From Ruminococcus sp. (GTDB lineage: Bacteria > Bacillota > Clostridia > Oscillospirales > Ruminococcaceae), in NCBI GenBank assembly GCA_014799675.1, contig JAAVHM010000081.1, forward strand, positions 8,868 through 26,962: a DNA stretch of 18,095 nucleotides. Direction: 5' to 3'. The position numbers and the translations under genes were made by a program. A model generated the notes under the pieces. It searched no databases, was not told the origin of the DNA, and worked only from the letters and a program-made list of their open reading frames with translations. This document shows, piece after piece, positions 1-7,467 of this stretch; the first letter of the stretch is position 1; each line of letters starts with the position of its first letter.

Positions 1-1724
1 GAAAGCTCCGTTGAGCGCAAAGCGGTCTCTATCTCGTTTTTGTAGCACTCTGCGGCGAAACGTCCCGAGGCTCGGAAGTATTTGTCCGCAAGGTGAGCAA
101 GCCCCGCCTTTTCGAGACGTTCGCGGAAAATCTCAAGATTGTAGGGTTTGAGTACCCCTGTGTATTTCTCAATTTCTCCGTAATCGGGGTACATAAAATA
201 CTGTCCAACCTCGTGGGAGACCACGGGGACGTTTGAAACAAATTCCCCCGAGGAATTGTCTACGGAAACCGTCTTGACGCCCGTGCCGTACTGTATTTCA
301 ATTGTTCCCCCCGCGGAAGTATCATTGCTTACAGAGTTGGGTTTGATGTGTTCGTCATAAGTGTAGTCTGAGTTGGGCGCGTTCGTCTGAATGTGTCCCA
401 AAGGCGCGTCGCACATTGCGTAAGAGCCGCGGAAAAGCCGTTCCCTTGAAAAGCGCACACCAACAAAAAAGTCGTCGTTTTCAAGTATGCATGGGTAGAA
501 CTGGAAGTTGTTTGAACCCTGCGTGTAAAGGGGACGGGGGTCGTGCTTCTTGTAGTTACCAAGAATTTCGTTAAGACGTTCTTTGCTTCCCCAAAGCTCG
601 TTGCCCAGAGACAGGGCGAAAAAGGAGGGGTGGTTGCCGAAGCTGTCAAGGATTTTAAAGCCCTCGTCAATAAGATATTTCTGACCGTCGGTAAGCTCGT
701 CCTCCACCGTACCCCAGAAAGGAAGCTCGGGTTCCATGTAGATACCCACCCTGTCCGCCGCCTCAAAAGCCGCCTCGGGAGGACAGCAGGTATGGAAACG
801 GTAGTGGTTTATGCCGTGAGCCTTTGCGGTTTTAAGGACCTTTTCCCAGTCGGGCGCGTCCGTTGGAGCAGCCCCCGTCATGGGGAAAATCATTCCGTCA
901 TGCTTGCCGCGGAGGAAAATTTTCTCGCCGTTAAGTAGAAAGTCCGTCCCCCTCGTTTCAAATTTTCTCATGCCGAAGGAAATTTTTTCAACGTCCCCGC
1001 CGCAGGAAATTTTCATAATGTATGTATTCGGTTCATGCTCGCTCCATGTCTTTGCGTTCGGCATTTCGTAAACAAAGGTCGGGTTTTCCGTTGTAAGAGA
1101 AAACTTTTTACTGCCGAAGCCGTTCACCTCTGCTGTAAGCTCAATATTATCTCCGCCGATAATTTCACCGCTGACGGTCACGCTGCCGCTTTCGGGGTCG
1201 GGGGAAATTTTTATATTTTCGTACCGCAGACGGCTTCTGCATTCAAGGTAAATTTCACCCGTAATTCCAAGCCAGTTGGTCTGGGTGTCCTGTGAGGTCA
1301 TGTGTCCCCCCGGCACGGGGCAGGAAACGTTGTCAACCATAATTGTGATCTTAACAGGCTCGCCGAATTTCATAAAATCGGTAATATTGTACCTGTGGGA
1401 AGCGCACAGGCTGTTCTGCGTGCCGACAAATTTTCCGTCTATCCAAAGGTTTGTGGTACGAGTCCGTTCCATAACAAGGAAAACGCCGCAGTCGGAATTT
1501 TTCGGGGTAAAGCTTACAATACGCTCGTAAAGGGCGTACCCCTCAAAGCGGTAAGGGTCGGTGAGAAAGCCGTCGCTTCTCTCGTCCGTAAGGGGAGGCT
1601 TTTTCATCTGCTGCACCGTTGAGGGCAGACGTATCGTGTCCGTCAGCTCGGTTTTTATATCGGGCTTTTCTTTGCTGAGAAGAAAATTCCACTTTTCGCT
1701 TGTTAAAAGAAATTTTTCTATCAT
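1..1724 (-). CDS. Glycoside hydrolase family 2 enzyme, 3' part cut off by window edge
   Basis: About 574 residues are visible, read from an ATG at 1724 with an AGGTGA-type ribosome binding site. The frame is open to the window edge, so the C-terminus is missing. The order fits GH2: an N-terminal sugar-binding jelly-roll (about 1-180), an Ig-like beta-sandwich (about 180-265), then a TIM barrel with the motif NHYRFH at 306-311 and CCPPEAAFEAAD shortly after. SLGNELWG places the likely acid/base at E376. SHEVGQY places the likely nucleophile at E505; HEVGQ at this point is, from memory, seen in a GH2 subgroup. There is no signal peptide, so the enzyme is probably cytoplasmic and acts on imported oligosaccharides. 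The substrate (galactoside, glucuronide or other) cannot be read from the sequence. It lies 17 bp behind the upstream membrane protein gene and is probably co-transcribed with it. The family call is firm; the specificity is unknown. Confidence 0.88.
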   Translation of the reverse strand, partial: MIEKFLLTSEKWNFLLSKEKPDIKTELTDTIRLPSTVQQMKKPPLTDERSDGFLTDPYRFEGYALYERIVSFTPKNSDCGVFLVMERTRTTNLWIDGKFVGTQNSLCASHRYNITDFMKFGEPVKITIMVDNVSCPVPGGHMTSQDTQTNWLGITGEIYLECRSRLRYENIKISPDPESGSVTVSGEIIGGDNIELTAEVNGFGSKKFSLTTENPTFVYEMPNAKTWSEHEPNTYIMKISCGGDVEKISFGMRKFETRGTDFLLNGEKIFLRGKHDGMIFPMTGAAPTDAPDWEKVLKTAKAHGINHYRFHTCCPPEAAFEAADRVGIYMEPELPFWGTVEDELTDGQKYLIDEGFKILDSFGNHPSFFALSLGNELWGSKERLNEILGNYKKHDPRPLYTQGSNNFQFYPCILENDDFFVGVRFSRERLFRGSYAMCDAPLGHIQTNAPNSDYTYDEHIKPNSVSNDTSAGGTIEIQYGTGVKTVSVDNSSGEFVSNVPVVSHEVGQYFMYPDYGEIEKYTGVLKPYNLEIFRERLEKAGLAHLADKYFRASGRFAAECYKNEIETALRSTEL

Positions 1725-1741
1725 CTGAGTTCACCTTTCTT

Positions 1742-2671
1742 TTATTCGCCTTTATTCAGATTATTTTCCGTTTCGGAAGTTTTTTCCGCCTCGGAAGTCT
1801 TGACCTCTTCGGTCTTTCTTGCGGAACGCGCCCGCCTGATAACGTCCTCCGCAAAGTCAGTCATGTAGTCGGAGCAGGAATTTTCCAAAGAAATATTTGC
1901 CTGGAAAACAGCGTCGTCGTACTGACCGAGGTTCACAAGATTTACAGCAAGAATTGCAGAGCAGAGCGACCTGCCGTATTTTTTAAGATATGAGGGAAGC
2001 GTGCGCCATTTTATTTTCTTTATGGTGTCGGCGGCGGAATTGTACAGAGCCGCTTCCGTCTGATAAATTGCAAGTACCGTCAGCACAATGTCGTTTGCGG
2101 AAAAAGCTTCAAGGTAATAAATGCCGTCGTCGTATGCCCGCACAGCGCCGTCCTTGTCGTGGGTCAGAACGGTAAGTATCATTTTCGCGCAGTAGTAGTA
2201 AGCCGCGGTTTTGAAATTCCCCGTGGACTGGGCAATGTCAAGTATGCTCACAAGGTCAGCCTTTGAGAGTATCTCTTCCGCGGAAGCCGTGTCCCCCTTT
2301 AGTGAGTACAGCATTGACGATACCACAAGTACGTGGTTTTTCATATCTCCCGTGGCGTGGGACATAAGCTCCGACATAAGTCCGTCGGAAAGCTTTTCGC
2401 TTTTGAACTTTTTGAAAAGCCTGCGCTTCATTATTTTTGCAGGGGCTTGCTTTGCCGCAGAGGAAATAAAATATGAAATTGCCCCGAGAAAAAGTGACGC
2501 CGCCGCCATTATAGGAATGTACAGCTTTAATTCAAAATAGCCGTAGGACAGCGTAAAAATGTCAAGTACCATTCGTACAGCAAAGCCCGCGCAGCAGCCG
2601 AGGATAAGATAAATTCCCCACCACAGGCTTATTCCCTTAGCGACTGCAAGCAGCTTTTTTTCAAGCTTCAT
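1742..2671 (-). CDS. Two-TM membrane protein with cytoplasmic helical-repeat-like region
   Basis: This 309-residue protein is not recognised as a named family. The start is the ATG at 2671, preceded by GGAGG with 8-nt spacing; an in-frame TTG five codons upstream overlaps that ribosome binding site and was rejected. Two hydrophobic segments (about 14-36 and 50-70) are followed by a basic patch (KIMKRRLFKKFK). A largely alpha-helical stretch of about 180 residues follows, with alternating alanine, tyrosine and leucine patterns that resemble TPR-like repeats, though no clean TPR consensus is visible. The last 30 residues are charged (Lys, Glu, Ser, Thr) and probably disordered. The likely topology is a short N-terminal hairpin in the membrane with a large cytoplasmic domain. 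It lies directly upstream of the GH2 gene (17 bp). A scaffold or interaction role is conceivable but not shown. Confidence 0.8.
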   Translation of the reverse strand: MKLEKKLLAVAKGISLWWGIYLILGCCAGFAVRMVLDIFTLSYGYFELKLYIPIMAAASLFLGAISYFISSAAKQAPAKIMKRRLFKKFKSEKLSDGLMSELMSHATGDMKNHVLVVSSMLYSLKGDTASAEEILSKADLVSILDIAQSTGNFKTAAYYYCAKMILTVLTHDKDGAVRAYDDGIYYLEAFSANDIVLTVLAIYQTEAALYNSAADTIKKIKWRTLPSYLKKYGRSLCSAILAVNLVNLGQYDDAVFQANISLENSCSDYMTDFAEDVIRRARSARKTEEVKTSEAEKTSETENNLNKGE

Positions 2672-2764
2672 AATTATTTCCTCCAATATGATTTTTCACC
2701 TTTGCAGCAATAAAATATCGTCTTAAAAATTTTTAAAAATAATTTTTAACATCTTACCCGCCCC

Positions 2765-2794
2765 TTGATAGGGGCTTGATAAATTAAAGGTCAA
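2765..2794 (-). promoter_or_regulatory. Weak promoter candidate for the membrane protein-GH2 pair
   Basis: On the minus strand a TTGACC -35-like box (2789-2794) is followed after 18 nt by TATCAA (2765-2770). The -10 half lies inside a perfect 6-bp-stem hairpin with a TGAT loop at 2760-2775 (GCCCCT...AGGGGC). The 196-bp gap after aroE makes a separate promoter plausible, but the -10 match is only fair. Confidence 0.3.
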
Positions 2795-2831
2795 ATGTAT
2801 TTAACTTTGGGGTAGAACAAAGGGTATGCTG

Positions 2832-2859
2832 AACAAGGCTCAGCAGGCTCAGCCTTGTT
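2832..2859 (-). terminator. Hairpin just behind aroE stop, possible transcription end
   Basis: A perfect 9-bp stem (AACAAGGCT with AGCCTTGTT) with a 10-nt loop starts 8 nt after the aroE stop codon. It contains the 9-mer AGGCTCAGC twice in tandem. The T-run follows the stem on the plus strand, where no gene ends. In the aroE direction the stem is preceded by As and lacks a U-tract. It may therefore be an RNA-stabilising or partial terminator hairpin rather than a clean terminator. Confidence 0.4.
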
Positions 2860-2867
2860 TTTGGCAA

Positions 2868-3698
2868 TTATTTTTTAAGTTCTTTCCGCATATCGGAAAT
2901 CAGTTCCGCAATATCTTCGTCTCTGTATTTTGCGCCACTCCATATCTCGTGAGCGACTACCGCCTGCCAAACGAGCATTGCCATTCCGCCCACAGCCTTA
3001 ATGCCGTTCTTTTCGGCAATTTTCATCAGCATGGTAACGTCGGGATTGTATATCACCTCAAAAACATTTTTGCAGCTTTTTACAACATCTTCGGCAACGG
3101 GACATTCCTCCGTCTTGGGGAACATTCCCACGGGACTTGCATTGACGAGCAGGTCAAATTCTCCCGAGATCTGTTCGTGGGTAATTACCTTTATTTTCGC
3201 GTTGGGGGCAAGCTTTTTTGCCTCCGCGGCAGCTTCCTCCGCGCCCTTGATAAATTCGGGCAGGGAAACTATTGTCAAATCCGCACCGTGCAATGCCGCT
3301 TCAATCGCCATCATTCTGCCGACGCCGCCGCAGCCGATTTGCAGGACTTTCCCCGACAGGCTCATGCCCTCCGCTTCAAGAGAACGGAGGAAACCGTAAC
3401 AGTCCGTGTTGAAGCCGATATTTTTGCCGTCACGGTTTACAACGCAGTTCACCGAATTGTAACGCTTTGCGGACTCGTCCAGCTCGTCAAGATATTTTAT
3501 AATATCTACCTTAAAAGGAATTGTTATATTGTACCCGCCGAGAGAATTAAGATAGTCCGCCTTGACCGTCAGCTCCTCGGGGGGAAGCTCGCATATCTCA
3601 TACTCTGCGGTCTTGCCCTCCAGTTCAAACAAACGCTTGTGAATTGGCGGGGACATCGTGTGCTTTAAGGGGTAACCTAAAATTGCGTATTTTTCCAT
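2868..3698 (-). CDS. aroE: Shikimate dehydrogenase (NADP-dependent)
   Basis: This enzyme reduces 3-dehydroshikimate to shikimate in the chorismate (aromatic amino acid) pathway in the cytoplasm. The 276-residue length is normal for the family. The substrate-binding motif MSPPIH is at 15-20, the NITIPFK loop places the catalytic lysine at K63, and NTDCYGF gives the partner aspartate D99. The Rossmann nucleotide loop reads IGCGGVGR rather than the commoner GGAGRA-type form. NASPVGM, a conserved C-terminal-domain motif, is also present. The start is the ATG at 3698, which has AAAGGA about 9 nt upstream. Two upstream in-frame ATGs (13 and 3 codons earlier) were not chosen because the ribosome binding site falls inside or too near them. 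The gene lies 22 bp behind the lipoprotein gene and probably belongs to the fabD transcript. Confidence 0.96.
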   Translation of the reverse strand: MEKYAILGYPLKHTMSPPIHKRLFELEGKTAEYEICELPPEELTVKADYLNSLGGYNITIPFKVDIIKYLDELDESAKRYNSVNCVVNRDGKNIGFNTDCYGFLRSLEAEGMSLSGKVLQIGCGGVGRMMAIEAALHGADLTIVSLPEFIKGAEEAAAEAKKLAPNAKIKVITHEQISGEFDLLVNASPVGMFPKTEECPVAEDVVKSCKNVFEVIYNPDVTMLMKIAEKNGIKAVGGMAMLVWQAVVAHEIWSGAKYRDEDIAELISDMRKELKK

Positions 3699-3720
3699 AA
3701 AAATCATTCCTTTAAAATTT

Positions 3721-6198
3721 TTATTTTGAAGATGCAATGCTTAATGAGTGCAGATACCACCCCGCATTGTCGGGAGTACCGTCCTCGTTTTTCGGCGTAA
3801 TGTCGGTAAGCTTGTTGTCAGCGCCTATTTCAAGGGTCATAAAAAACCGATTTGTAACAGTCTGATTGTGGAGAGCGTAGTTGATGTTAATGATACCGTT
3901 CTCACGGCGGACTATATTAACAAGGTCTCCGCCCCGAGCCGCCACCTCGTCAAGAAACGCCCTGCCGCCGACGTACTGCAAAAATTCCTCCTCGGTAATG
4001 TCAAGACCTGTGTATTCGGAAATTTTCCCGTCCTTGTATCTGAACCAGTAAAGCTGTCTTATAACGTCCGAACGGGTCGAGTCGGAGTACCCCGAGGTAA
4101 TATATCCCGTAAAGCTTCCGTCCGCCTGCACAGAAAAATCCTCCGCGCCCATTGTGTCAAGCTTTTTTTGCTTGCCGTTTTTCATGACGAAATAATCGTC
4201 CCCGTTTTTCATAAGTACGTCGCCGTCCGCATAGAAAAGGCTTATGTCCTCCGTGACCTTTTTCGCCCCGCTGTCGTCCGCGAACCACAGCGAAAAATTC
4301 TCGTCTGTGCCATAATAAGCGTAAAGCTCGTTCTTGCCGTCCTTGTCGGTGTCGCCGTAGAAACGCTCGCGGATAAAGGAATTTTCGTCACCCTCTGCGG
4401 TGTCGTATATCATTTCGCTGAAACGCTCGAAGTCGGTTGTTGGCTCATATTCAATATACTGTGATTCTCCCCATTTATCCCAGTAATCGCCGTAGCCGTC
4501 GTCCTTGACAACAAAGAGCTTACCATGTCTGTATTTTGACGTTACATAACCAAACCCGATACCCTTGTCATCTTCATCTTTTATGTTGACGGTTACGGTG
4601 CCGTTGCCGCGTTTGAGTATCTCCGTAACTTCTTTTCCGTCTGCGGCAATTTTATCAAGAATAGCCGCCGCGCCCTCATATTTCAGAAATTCCTCGCGGG
4701 TAATTTCCGTACCGTAATATTGGCGTATTTCCTCGCCAAGAAAATAAAACCAATAATTTTTCCAAGACTGACCCATAATGTGACCATATTCTTTGTCAAA
4801 AAATCCGTCATATGCCATGCTGTCGCTTATGAGATCGCCGTAGTCACCGTCGGGAACAAGATTTTGCTCGGTTTCCCCTCCGATTTCGCAAGCGGTGCTG
4901 TTTTTAATAAGATAGTATCGGCATGAGCCTCTTGTTCCGCCCAGCGTTCCCGCATAATAATGCTGAACCATAAAATAAACATTTCCTGCGGAGCTTAAAA
5001 TACACGGAGCACCTCGCCCGCCCATTGTATAATCACTGTTTACTCTTTCTTCCAATTTATACGCTTTGTCGCCCGAAGCAAACCATAATTCGCTCCCGGT
5101 CGGACCGCCGTATTCCGCAATAAGCTCGTTTTTGCCGTCGCCGTCAAAATCTCCGAAAAGCGGGGCAATGACCTTGTCCCAAGAGTTGCTGTCCGAGGTA
5201 GTCTCAATAAGCTCATGCAGGTCAAGCTGCTCGTCGCTTGGCTTTAACGCCGAGGGGAGGTACACGCCGTAATCGTTCTCTCTGTTTTCAAAAAGCGCTT
5301 TTACTTCCTTGCAATTCCCGCCGCTTACGTCATAAATATAGAATTTGTTGTATTCGGTGTCGTTTCTGGTCACGGTGTAGTTGATGTTCACAATGTCATT
5401 TTCACGGTACAGAATATCCGTTACCGTGCCGCCGTCAGCTTCTATTTGGTCAAGAGCCGCATTGCCGCCTGTGTACTTCATAAAGTCAGCTTTGCTTATT
5501 TTTTTGCCGACGTACTCCTTGAACTCGCCGTCCTCAAAATAGAGCCAGTAGGGCTTCCATGTATGTTCTCTGTTTTCGTTTATGCAGTTGTCGTAGTCGT
5601 GGCTTACTGCGGTAAAAACGCCGTCGCCTTTTCCGCTGCCTGTGATACTGCCGAATTTTCCCGACGCTTCAAGCTCGGTAAGCTCTCCGTTTTTTACTGT
5701 GTAGAGATATGTATATTGGTTATCACTTGTAGATAATGTTATGATGTTCTGACCGTCTGCCAACATCAAGCCAAGCTTCATATCAAAAAACAAGCTGTCC
5801 ATTAAAGTTTCGGTTTTTTCGCCGTCAGTGTACCAATAGTATCCCCCGCATTCTGCAATAAGCTCGTATCTGCCGTCGCCGTCAAAGTCCCTAAAAAGAT
5901 TGTTGAAAATATCAAAGGTACGGTCTTCCCCCTCGGAGGCGGCGTTCTGTACAAGACGCATGAGAGCAGATTTTTCCTCCGCCCTGTTATTTTCAGACTT
6001 TTCGGAAGCCGCCGTACTCGTTTCCGTTTCAGCTTTGGCAGGAACAGCCGTTGTCACGGCAGAGGAAGTCTCCGTCACCGTCTCCGAGGTCGTTTCCGCC
6101 GTGGAAGCCTCGCCGAGTGACGGCATTTCCTCCTTGCACCCGCCCAAAACCAACAGGGAAAGAATTGCCCCAAAAATGTATTTTAATTTTTTTGACAT
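3721..6198 (-). CDS. Large secreted lipoprotein with three tandem DxDxDG-type repeat domains
   Basis: This is an 825-residue surface lipoprotein of unknown function. The signal peptide (KKLKY, hydrophobic core, LVLGGC) ends in a lipobox with lipidated Cys21, followed by a Ser/Thr/Glu-rich spacer to about residue 78. Three diverged copies of a 235-265-residue module follow. Each carries an acidic loop near its start (DFDGDG at 104-109, DFDGDG at 350-355, DTDKDG at 616-621) followed by a NELIAEYGG-like strand. Each also has a later block at 217-250, 482-515 and 717-750 with the pattern YW-Y/F-x-F/Y, EY/QYYG, I(S/T), (E/D)F(L/M), KY, GG/GA, LD. The acidic loops resemble Ca-binding FG-GAP or dockerin-type loops, by pattern only. 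The start is the ATG at 6198 with AAGGG 9 nt upstream, 12 bp behind the fabD stop codon, so the two are probably translated from one message. A role in sensing or binding at the cell surface is a guess. Confidence 0.85.
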   Translation of the reverse strand: MSKKLKYIFGAILSLLVLGGCKEEMPSLGEASTAETTSETVTETSSAVTTAVPAKAETETSTAASEKSENNRAEEKSALMRLVQNAASEGEDRTFDIFNNLFRDFDGDGRYELIAECGGYYWYTDGEKTETLMDSLFFDMKLGLMLADGQNIITLSTSDNQYTYLYTVKNGELTELEASGKFGSITGSGKGDGVFTAVSHDYDNCINENREHTWKPYWLYFEDGEFKEYVGKKISKADFMKYTGGNAALDQIEADGGTVTDILYRENDIVNINYTVTRNDTEYNKFYIYDVSGGNCKEVKALFENRENDYGVYLPSALKPSDEQLDLHELIETTSDSNSWDKVIAPLFGDFDGDGKNELIAEYGGPTGSELWFASGDKAYKLEERVNSDYTMGGRGAPCILSSAGNVYFMVQHYYAGTLGGTRGSCRYYLIKNSTACEIGGETEQNLVPDGDYGDLISDSMAYDGFFDKEYGHIMGQSWKNYWFYFLGEEIRQYYGTEITREEFLKYEGAAAILDKIAADGKEVTEILKRGNGTVTVNIKDEDDKGIGFGYVTSKYRHGKLFVVKDDGYGDYWDKWGESQYIEYEPTTDFERFSEMIYDTAEGDENSFIRERFYGDTDKDGKNELYAYYGTDENFSLWFADDSGAKKVTEDISLFYADGDVLMKNGDDYFVMKNGKQKKLDTMGAEDFSVQADGSFTGYITSGYSDSTRSDVIRQLYWFRYKDGKISEYTGLDITEEEFLQYVGGRAFLDEVAARGGDLVNIVRRENGIININYALHNQTVTNRFFMTLEIGADNKLTDITPKNEDGTPDNAGWYLHSLSIASSK

Positions 6199-6210
6199 AA
6201 GTATCAACCC

Positions 6211-7134
6211 TTAACCGTTAAGTATTTCAAGAGCCTTTTCAAGAGTTTTGACATTCTCAACATTCGCCGAATTTACGCCCTTTAAGGTCTTTTTAACAAG
6301 CCCCGTCAGCACCTTGTTCGGACCAAGCTCAATAAAGTTCTCGTAACCCGCCGCCTGCAGCGCCGCAAGCTCCGAGGTGAAGCGGACGGGGGAAACAATG
6401 TGCTTTGCAAGCTTCTCGGGCATATTCTCAAAATCCGTCTGAATACCGCCGATAAGGTTGGAGTAAAATTCCACATTAGGCTTGTTAAAGGTAATTCCCG
6501 AGATCGCGGGAGCAAACTCCTCCGCCGCAGGCTGCATAAGCTTCGAGTGGAAAGCCGAGGAAACCCCAAGCTTTACAGCCTTTGCCCCCATTTCGGCGAA
6601 TTTCGCCGCCGCCTTTTCCGCCGCCTCCGTCTCTCCCGCAATAACTGTCTGCGCCGAGGAATTGTAGTTTACGGGAACGACATAGCCGTCTATTTCCGAG
6701 CATACCTGTTCTATCTCCTCCGCAGTCTTGCCGAGAATTGCGTACATTGCGCCGCTGTTCTGTTCAGCCGCTTTCTGCATTGCCGCCGCCCTTGCCTTTA
6801 TCACCTTGAAGCCGTCCTCAAAGGAAAGCACGCCGCTTGCGACCATTGCCGCGTATTCGCCGAGGGAGTGTCCCGCAACTGCGGAAAATGTTGCGCCGTT
6901 AATTTTCATAGCCTCCAGAGCCACAAGAGAGGTCGCCATTATCGCAGGCTGAGAATATACAGTTTTTGACAATTCTTCCTCCGTGGAATTGTTTATCTTT
7001 TCAGCAAGGTCAAAGCCGAGTATCTCGCTTGCCCTTGAAAAAACGTCTATCTGCGGGTACTTTTCGCAAAGCTCCTTACCCATTCCTACGTATTGAGAAC
7101 CTTGTCCCGAAAATAAAAATACAGTTTTTGACAT
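6211..7134 (-). CDS. fabD: Malonyl-CoA:ACP transacylase
   Basis: FabD transfers malonyl from CoA to the phosphopantetheine arm of ACP, feeding the elongation cycle. The 307-residue length matches the family. Visible motifs are GQGSQ at 10-14 (oxyanion region), GHSLGE with nucleophile S90, R115 (malonate carboxylate salt bridge) and FHSKLM with H196. The ATG at 7134 has GGAGG about 7 nt upstream. The gene is divergent from the rest of the fab/acc cluster rather than sitting between fabK or fabH and fabG as in many Clostridia. It heads a leftward transcript that probably continues into the lipoprotein and aroE. The promoter candidate at 7255-7283 gives it a leader of about 110 nt. Confidence 0.97.
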   Translation of the reverse strand: MSKTVFLFSGQGSQYVGMGKELCEKYPQIDVFSRASEILGFDLAEKINNSTEEELSKTVYSQPAIMATSLVALEAMKINGATFSAVAGHSLGEYAAMVASGVLSFEDGFKVIKARAAAMQKAAEQNSGAMYAILGKTAEEIEQVCSEIDGYVVPVNYNSSAQTVIAGETEAAEKAAAKFAEMGAKAVKLGVSSAFHSKLMQPAAEEFAPAISGITFNKPNVEFYSNLIGGIQTDFENMPEKLAKHIVSPVRFTSELAALQAAGYENFIELGPNKVLTGLVKKTLKGVNSANVENVKTLEKALEILNG

Positions 7135-7175
7135 AAATATTCCTCCAAATTAGTAAAATTTTATCCCAAAATCGG

Positions 7176-7204
7176 TTGACAACGGAGCAGAAAAATATTA
7201 CAAT
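7176..7204 (+). promoter_or_regulatory. Promoter for the fabH-acpP operon
   Basis: A perfect TTGACA -35 (7176-7181), a 17-nt spacer and TACAAT -10 (7199-7204, 5 of 6) predict a start near 7211. This gives fabH a leader of about 255 nt. No other good rightward promoter is obvious before fabH. Confidence 0.8.
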
Positions 7205-7223
7205 AGTAATATATGCTTTTTGT

Positions 7224-7320
7224 TTTGCCGCAAGGGAGAACAGTTATTATTAATACTATACCATATTTATTGGAAAATTACAAGGGTTTGCCGCAAGGTT
7301 TTTGCGTATCAGAGCAAAAC
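7224..7320. repeat. Two copies of TTTGCCGCAAGG plus a related dyad, candidate operators
   Basis: The 12-mer TTTGCCGCAAGG occurs at 7224-7235 and 7287-7298. Its core TTGC-C-GCAA is a perfect dyad around one base. The first copy sits between the two predicted transcription starts; the second abuts the fabD -35 box. Just right of the second copy is a looser dyad, GTTTTTGC...GCAAAAC (7298-7320), using the same TTGC/GCAA half-sites. It does not look like the FapR (TTAGTACC-type) or FabT operators I know. The rest of the non-coding stretch from 7135 to 7467 shows no recognisable RNA gene or riboswitch. Confidence 0.5.
7255..7283 (-). promoter_or_regulatory. Promoter for fabD and downstream leftward genes
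   Basis: Read on the minus strand: TTGTAA -35 (7278-7283, 4 of 6), a 17-nt spacer and TATAGT -10 (7255-7260, 5 of 6). The predicted start is near 7248. It faces the rightward promoter at 7176-7204, so the two transcripts would overlap for about 35 nt at their 5' ends. Confidence 0.65.
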
Positions 7321-7467
7321 ATAAAAAACCTAATGGATCGCGTTTAAAGAATTCAAGAAGCAAGAGGCAAGAATTTCATACTGTAATTTCTTCGGCTGAT
7401 TAATTTTATAAAAACGCTTTGTTTAGGTAAATTTATGGATTGCAATAAATATTTGGAGGTCACTGCT

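Noticed and set aside
2826..3668. Plus-strand open frame of 280 codons
   Set aside because: It lies opposite aroE, which has all family motifs; the frame is a shadow without family motifs or a convincing ribosome binding site.
7435..7467. Eleven-codon N-terminal extension of FabH from the ATG at 7435
   Set aside because: The TTG at 7468 has a better placed GGAGGT and yields the standard FabH N-terminus; the extension is not excluded by sequence alone.
7135..7467. Possible FapR or FabT operator or a riboswitch in the fabD-fabH gap
   Set aside because: No TTAGTACC-type or FabT-like dyad and no known riboswitch layout was seen; only the TTGC-N-GCAA elements stand out.
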